Positions 15,004 through 18,827 of a stretch of 18,827 bases of DNA are shown piece by piece (positions within the stretch are counted from its first letter, which is position 1; the number at the start of each line of letters is the position of its first letter). The stretch is taken from the NCBI GenBank assembly GCA_036732565.1, contig DAINCF010000071.1, positions 1 to 18,827 of the forward strand, given 5' to 3'. The notes under the pieces were generated by a model. That model was not told the origin of the DNA and ran no database searches. It saw only the letters and a program-made list of their open reading frames with translations. This stretch comes from JAIVJN01 sp036732565. GTDB taxonomy: Bacteria; Acidobacteriota; Vicinamibacteria; Vicinamibacterales; UBA2999. Made by a program: the position numbers and the translations under genes.

Positions 15004-17439
15004 TCAACCGGCTCTGAGCAGCGTGAGCGGATTGACTCGCGCCGCGCGCGACGCGGGTAGATATGATGCCAGCAGCGACGCGCCGACGACCAGCAGCACC
15101 GCCGCGAGCAGCGACAGCGGATCCAGCGGATGCACGCCGAACAACAGACCGCGCAGCAGCCGGCTTGTCGCCACGGCGCCGGCGAGTCCGATGGCAGCAC
15201 CGAGTCCAGCGAGCCATAGGCCTTCCCCTACGACCAGACGGCGCACATCCGAGGCGGTCGCGCCGAGCGCGACGCGAATGCCGATCTCGGTGTTGCGCTG
15301 GCGCACGTAGGCCCCCATCACCGCATACAGTCCGACTGCCACCAAGATCAACGCCGCGATGCCAAACACCCCGAGCACGAACGCGTCGAAGCGCGGTCGA
15401 GCCAGTGGGTGGTCGAGCAAGTCCGCGAACGGTGCGACCTGCATCACCTGCACGGCTGGATCGACGGCCCGGATACGGTCGCGCGCCGCTCTTGCGACGA
15501 CACCGGGCGGAGAGGCCGTCCGCAGCACGATCGCGCCCGATGCGAACATGAACTGCGCCGCCGGAAGGTAGACCGTCGCGCGGGGCTCCCTCAGCTCACG
15601 GTATCGCGTCATGCGCGCCACGCCAACCACGGTCCGCCATGGGTCGTCTGAGGTGGCGTTGCCAAGCTTCAGGCGCTTGCCGATCGGCTCCTCACCCGGC
15701 CACGCACGTGCCGCAACGTCCTCACTCACGATGACGACGTCGGGTGCCCCTTCCCGATCTGCCGGACCGAAACCGCGTCCACGGAGGAGCGATACACCGA
15801 CTGTAGCGAAGTAGTTCGGATGAATCGACTCGACGTTGAGCGACGAGTTTGCGCCGGCACGATCGGCGCTCTGTCCCTCCACGGTGAACGTCGATGCGTC
15901 CCAGCCGCCAGTGCCCGCGAACGGAGGGGTATTGACGGGTGTCGCCCCGGCGATGCCGGGCGTGGCTTCGAGTTCCTTCACGGCGTCATCGAGGAATTGC
16001 AGCCGTCGATCACGCTCGACGTACTTCGCTTGAGGCAACGCCAACTGCACCAGAACCAGTTCTTCCGCCTTCAGCCCCATGTCCGCCGCTTCGAGCTGAA
16101 GCACGCTCCGCGTCAGCAAGCCTGCCGCGGCGACGATGATGATGGCAAGAGCAACCTGGGCCACGACGAGCGTGCGCCGGCCATGCCTGGCGCCTGATCC
16201 CCGCATGCCGCCTCCGCTGCGTGACTCCGAGACAAGATCGATGCGACTGGCCGACCAGGCGGGCGGCATCCCAGCCAACGCCGACGTGATGAACGCGATC
16301 GCCATCGCGAAAGCGAAGACACCCGCATCGAGCCGTATGGAATCGACCCGTGGCAAGCCGTCCGGCACCAATGCGATCAATGCGGACAGGCTCCACCAGG
16401 TCACCGCGAGTCCGGCAGCGCCTGATGCGAAGGCGAGCACCAGGCTCTCGGCGAGCATCTGGCGCGCCAGCCGGCTGCGAGAGGCGCCAAGCGTGGCGCG
16501 GATCGCCATTTCCGCTCGTCGCCCCTCGCCGCGCATGAGCAACAGATTCGCGACGTTGGCGCTGGCGATGAGGAGCACGAGCCCGACAGCCGCGAAGAGC
16601 ACGAACAAGGTCAGCCGAACATCACCGACCACGACGTCCTCGTAGGACCGCACGACCGGTGTCAGCCCTCGCGTGGCGCCCGGCGGAGCCTCGGACTCGA
16701 GCCGCGCGGTCACACCACCGAGCTCGCTTGCGGCCTGCTCAATCGTCGCGCCCCGGTGCAGCCTCGCGATCAGGTCCACCAGCGGCGTGAACTGCGGGTC
16801 GATGTTGGTCGAACTCAACGCCGCCATGCTGACCCACGCCTCGGAGCCGCGCGGATACTCGAATCCGGCCGGCATCACACCGACGATCGCGAAGCGCCGC
16901 TCCCGAAGGGTCAGCGTACGCCCGATGACATCGCGGGTTCCGCCATAGCGTCGTTGCCAGAGCCCGTGACTGATGGCAATGACGTTCTCCGCCCCGATCA
17001 CGTCGTCTGCACGATTCAGCGCGCGTCCCAGAAGGGGCTCGACGCCAACCACCTCGAAGAACTCACCCGTGACGGCGGCGCTCTGCACATACGTCGCCGA
17101 GCCCTCCTCGACGACGATCCACGGTTGCGCCCCGTTGTAGTCGACGCCCGCGGCACTCTCGAAGAGATGGCTCTCTTTGCCGATCCTGTCGATCTCGGCG
17201 ACGCGAAACGGATAATGCGCAAAGCCCGCCGAGCGGAGCTCCTTCCAGGCGACAAGCAATCGATCCTGGTCCTGGACAGGCAGCGGCCGCAGCAGCACCC
17301 CCTCGATGAGCGCGAACATCAGCGTGACGCCTGCAACACCCACTGCCAGGGTGGCCACCGCTGTCGCGGTGAAGGCCTTCACGCGAAGCAGCCCACGGCA
17401 GGCGACGTAAAGATCCTGGCGCCATTGCTCGACAGTCAT
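15004..17439 (-). CDS. ADOP-type FtsX/MacB permease, complete
   Basis: The ATG at 17439 is preferred: GGTGGAG (17448-17454) lies 8 nt upstream, whereas the alternative in-frame GTG at 17448 overlaps that site. The product has 811 residues with the duplicated ADOP layout. The first anchor covers about 24-48 (TAVATLAVGVAGVTLMFALIE) and is followed by a periplasmic domain. The first FtsX block covers about 275-405 (LFAAVGLVLLIASANVANLLL, coupling loop EMAIRATLGAS). A second anchor (VVAQVALAIIIVAAAGLL) and periplasmic domain follow, then a terminal FtsX block (EIGIRVALGAT, LFGVHPLDPLSLL, ending RVNPLTLLRAG). It is predicted to be in the inner membrane; the substrate is unknown. It follows the sulfatase gene by 53 nt on the same strand, so the two may share a transcript. 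It converges on the Rieske oxidoreductase. It differs clearly in sequence from the permease at 8613-11027, so it is not a recent duplicate. Confidence 0.9.
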   Translation of the reverse strand: MTVEQWRQDLYVACRGLLRVKAFTATAVATLAVGVAGVTLMFALIEGVLLRPLPVQDQDRLLVAWKELRSAGFAHYPFRVAEIDRIGKESHLFESAAGVDYNGAQPWIVVEEGSATYVQSAAVTGEFFEVVGVEPLLGRALNRADDVIGAENVIAISHGLWQRRYGGTRDVIGRTLTLRERRFAIVGVMPAGFEYPRGSEAWVSMAALSSTNIDPQFTPLVDLIARLHRGATIEQAASELGGVTARLESEAPPGATRGLTPVVRSYEDVVVGDVRLTLFVLFAAVGLVLLIASANVANLLLMRGEGRRAEMAIRATLGASRSRLARQMLAESLVLAFASGAAGLAVTWWSLSALIALVPDGLPRVDSIRLDAGVFAFAMAIAFITSALAGMPPAWSASRIDLVSESRSGGGMRGSGARHGRRTLVVAQVALAIIIVAAAGLLTRSVLQLEAADMGLKAEELVLVQLALPQAKYVERDRRLQFLDDAVKELEATPGIAGATPVNTPPFAGTGGWDASTFTVEGQSADRAGANSSLNVESIHPNYFATVGVSLLRGRGFGPADREGAPDVVIVSEDVAARAWPGEEPIGKRLKLGNATSDDPWRTVVGVARMTRYRELREPRATVYLPAAQFMFASGAIVLRTASPPGVVARAARDRIRAVDPAVQVMQVAPFADLLDHPLARPRFDAFVLGVFGIAALILVAVGLYAVMGAYVRQRNTEIGIRVALGATASDVRRLVVGEGLWLAGLGAAIGLAGAVATSRLLRGLLFGVHPLDPLSLLAAVLLVVGASLLASYLPASRAARVNPLTLLRAG

Positions 17440-17492
17440 CAGTTTCACTCCACCGAGCGTTCGTTAATCCCAGCAGTCCGGGTCGCTCGGTG

Positions 17493-18827
17493 CTACTGCG
17501 CCAGGGCGGCGACCGCCGTAGGCGCTGAGAACCGGGTCTGTTCGATCAGACGCCGCAGCTCGGCCTGCATCTGCTGAAGCGTCTCACGCGCGTCTGAACG
17601 GTCGATGAGGTTGGTCTGTTCGTAAGGATCGGTGTCGAGATCGTAGAGCTCGTCCATCCCCTGAAGCTCGCGGTAGTTGATGTACTTGTGCCGCGCCGTC
17701 CGCACCGCCACGTAGCCCATGTTCCGAATGCGCGGAAACACGGTGTCGGTGAAGTACTCGATCAGGAAGGACGAGCGCCACTCCCGTGCCTCCTTCTTGA
17801 GCACCGGCACAAGAGAGCGGCCCTGAATTCCGGCGCCAGGTTGTAGCCCGGCGACCTCGAGTAGAGTCGGGGCGATGTCAAGGCTCAAGGCCATCTCCGC
17901 TGGAGTCGAGCCCGCCGTCGTCACCAGTGGATACCGGATGACGAGTGGGATACGGATCGTCTCCTCGTAGGCCAGACGCCGTTCTTCGTTGAGTCCATGC
18001 TCGCCGTAGAAATATCCGTGGTCGCTGGTAAACACGACCATCGTGTCATTCAGCAGGCCCTTGCGCTCCACGGCCGCGAGAATCCGCCCCAAGCTGTCGT
18101 CGACCGCGAGCAGCATCTCCAGCCGGCCTCTCATCTCCTCGTCGGACGTGGCGGTCTTCGGGCCAAGTGGCGGCAGGTCGTCAATCTGTCGAAGCAGCGC
18201 GGGTTTCCCGATCGGTGGTTTGGAGGCATTCGCGCGCCGAGGCATCGTGCGACCGACATAGCGATTGCGGTGGCGATCCGCGGCGACAAAGCCTCCGGGC
18301 GATCCTGGAATTGGCACCACGCCCCCATCGTCGCGCTGAATCACGTTGGGGTGGATGGCCTTGTGAGCCAAATACACGAGGAACGGACCATCCGACGGAC
18401 GATCGATGAACCGCTCCACGTAGTCAGTGAGCAGATCGGTCGTATAGCCCTTGGCGCGAACCCGCTCGCCGTCGACGTTCAGTGAGGGATCGATCGCATC
18501 TCCTTGTCCCGGCATCGCGACCCAGTGGTCGAATCCCGGTCGCGGACTGTCGTCGTTGCCCATGTGCCACTTGCCGAAGAAGCCGGTGCGGTAGCCAGCG
18601 CGCTGGAGCTCCAACGGGAACACCGCCAGGCCATGACTCGGTCGAGCGGTGTTGTCGGTAATGCCGTTGGTGTGCGGGTACTGGCCGGTGAGAAAACTCG
18701 CTCGGCTGGGAGAGCAGAGTGGCGTCGTGGCGAATGCGTTCGTGAAGCGCGCCCCTTCGCGCGCGAGCCGGTCCATGTTCGGCGTGTCGATGAACGGATG
18801 GCCGGCAATCCGCATATCGTCCCATCG
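17493..18827 (-). CDS. Type I (formylglycine) sulfatase, N-terminus outside window
   Basis: The frame is open to the window edge, and 444 residues are visible. The fragment starts RWDDMRIAGHPFIDTPNMDR, whose DD pair and TPNMDRLA motif are the N-terminal metal-site region of type I sulfatases, so probably only the signal peptide and a few residues are missing. The catalytic signature C38-S-P-S-R42 (fragment numbering) is intact; the Cys is converted to formylglycine by a sulfatase-maturing enzyme. Further motifs are FGKWHMG (84-90), FTSDHGYFYGEHG (267-279, metal ligands D269 and H270) and the C-terminal LYDLDTDPYEQTNL. It resembles the N-acetylglucosamine-6-sulfatase/choline-sulfatase-like group and removes sulfate esters, probably in the periplasm, perhaps from glycans. 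The exact substrate is not deducible. The ADOP gene follows 53 nt downstream on the same strand. Confidence 0.92.
   Translation of the reverse strand, partial: RWDDMRIAGHPFIDTPNMDRLAREGARFTNAFATTPLCSPSRASFLTGQYPHTNGITDNTARPSHGLAVFPLELQRAGYRTGFFGKWHMGNDDSPRPGFDHWVAMPGQGDAIDPSLNVDGERVRAKGYTTDLLTDYVERFIDRPSDGPFLVYLAHKAIHPNVIQRDDGGVVPIPGSPGGFVAADRHRNRYVGRTMPRRANASKPPIGKPALLRQIDDLPPLGPKTATSDEEMRGRLEMLLAVDDSLGRILAAVERKGLLNDTMVVFTSDHGYFYGEHGLNEERRLAYEETIRIPLVIRYPLVTTAGSTPAEMALSLDIAPTLLEVAGLQPGAGIQGRSLVPVLKKEAREWRSSFLIEYFTDTVFPRIRNMGYVAVRTARHKYINYRELQGMDELYDLDTDPYEQTNLIDRSDARETLQQMQAELRRLIEQTRFSAPTAVAALAQ

Noticed and set aside
1..18827. CRISPR array, tRNA, rRNA or insertion sequence
   Set aside because: No regularly spaced repeats, no tRNA-like cloverleaf noticed, and no transposase or integrase motif or terminal inverted repeats seen by eye on either strand.

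Overview
The window is GC-rich bacterial DNA with the gene content of an Acidobacteriota chromosome, perhaps a Vicinamibacteria-like lineage. This placement is inferred from gene families: three FtsX/MacB permeases of the 'acidobacterial duplicated orphan permease' (ADOP) type, an Oar-like TonB-dependent receptor with an N-terminal carboxypeptidase-regulatory domain, exported beta-propeller proteins and a sulfatase. No rRNA, tRNA or CRISPR array was seen.

Left part (1-7320): the 3' end of an ADOP permease, then an exported glucose/sorbosone-dehydrogenase-like quinoprotein on the + strand. Convergent to it, on the - strand, lie a large TonB-dependent receptor and, 97 nt downstream of it, a Tat-exported beta-propeller protein. 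These two may form an operon with a strong stem-loop between the genes.

Middle (7321-11027): a 365-nt divergent intergenic region with AT-rich and palindromic elements separates the receptor from a MetR-like LysR regulator. The regulator overlaps tail-to-tail by 12 nt with a complete ADOP permease.

Accessory patch (11028-13434): a DUF3368-type PIN toxin gene remains complete, but only about 26 C-terminal codons of a UPF0175-like antitoxin survive in front of it, joined by the classic GTGA start/stop overlap. The antitoxin remnant is fused out of frame to the 3' end of a lower-GC P-loop ATPase gene that seems to have lost its own C-terminus. This looks like a recombination or deletion scar between two accessory modules and is the most interesting point in the window. 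About 500 nt without a recognisable gene follow.

Right part (13435-18827): a fused Rieske / FAD-NAD(P)H oxidoreductase (AIFM3-like) on the + strand converges on a third ADOP permease. Upstream of that permease on the - strand is a sulfatase that runs off the window edge. Most of the window is ordinary for this phylum. I did not find a convincing new multi-gene system; the unusual signals are the toxin/antitoxin/ATPase junction and the MetR-like regulator in an unexpected setting.
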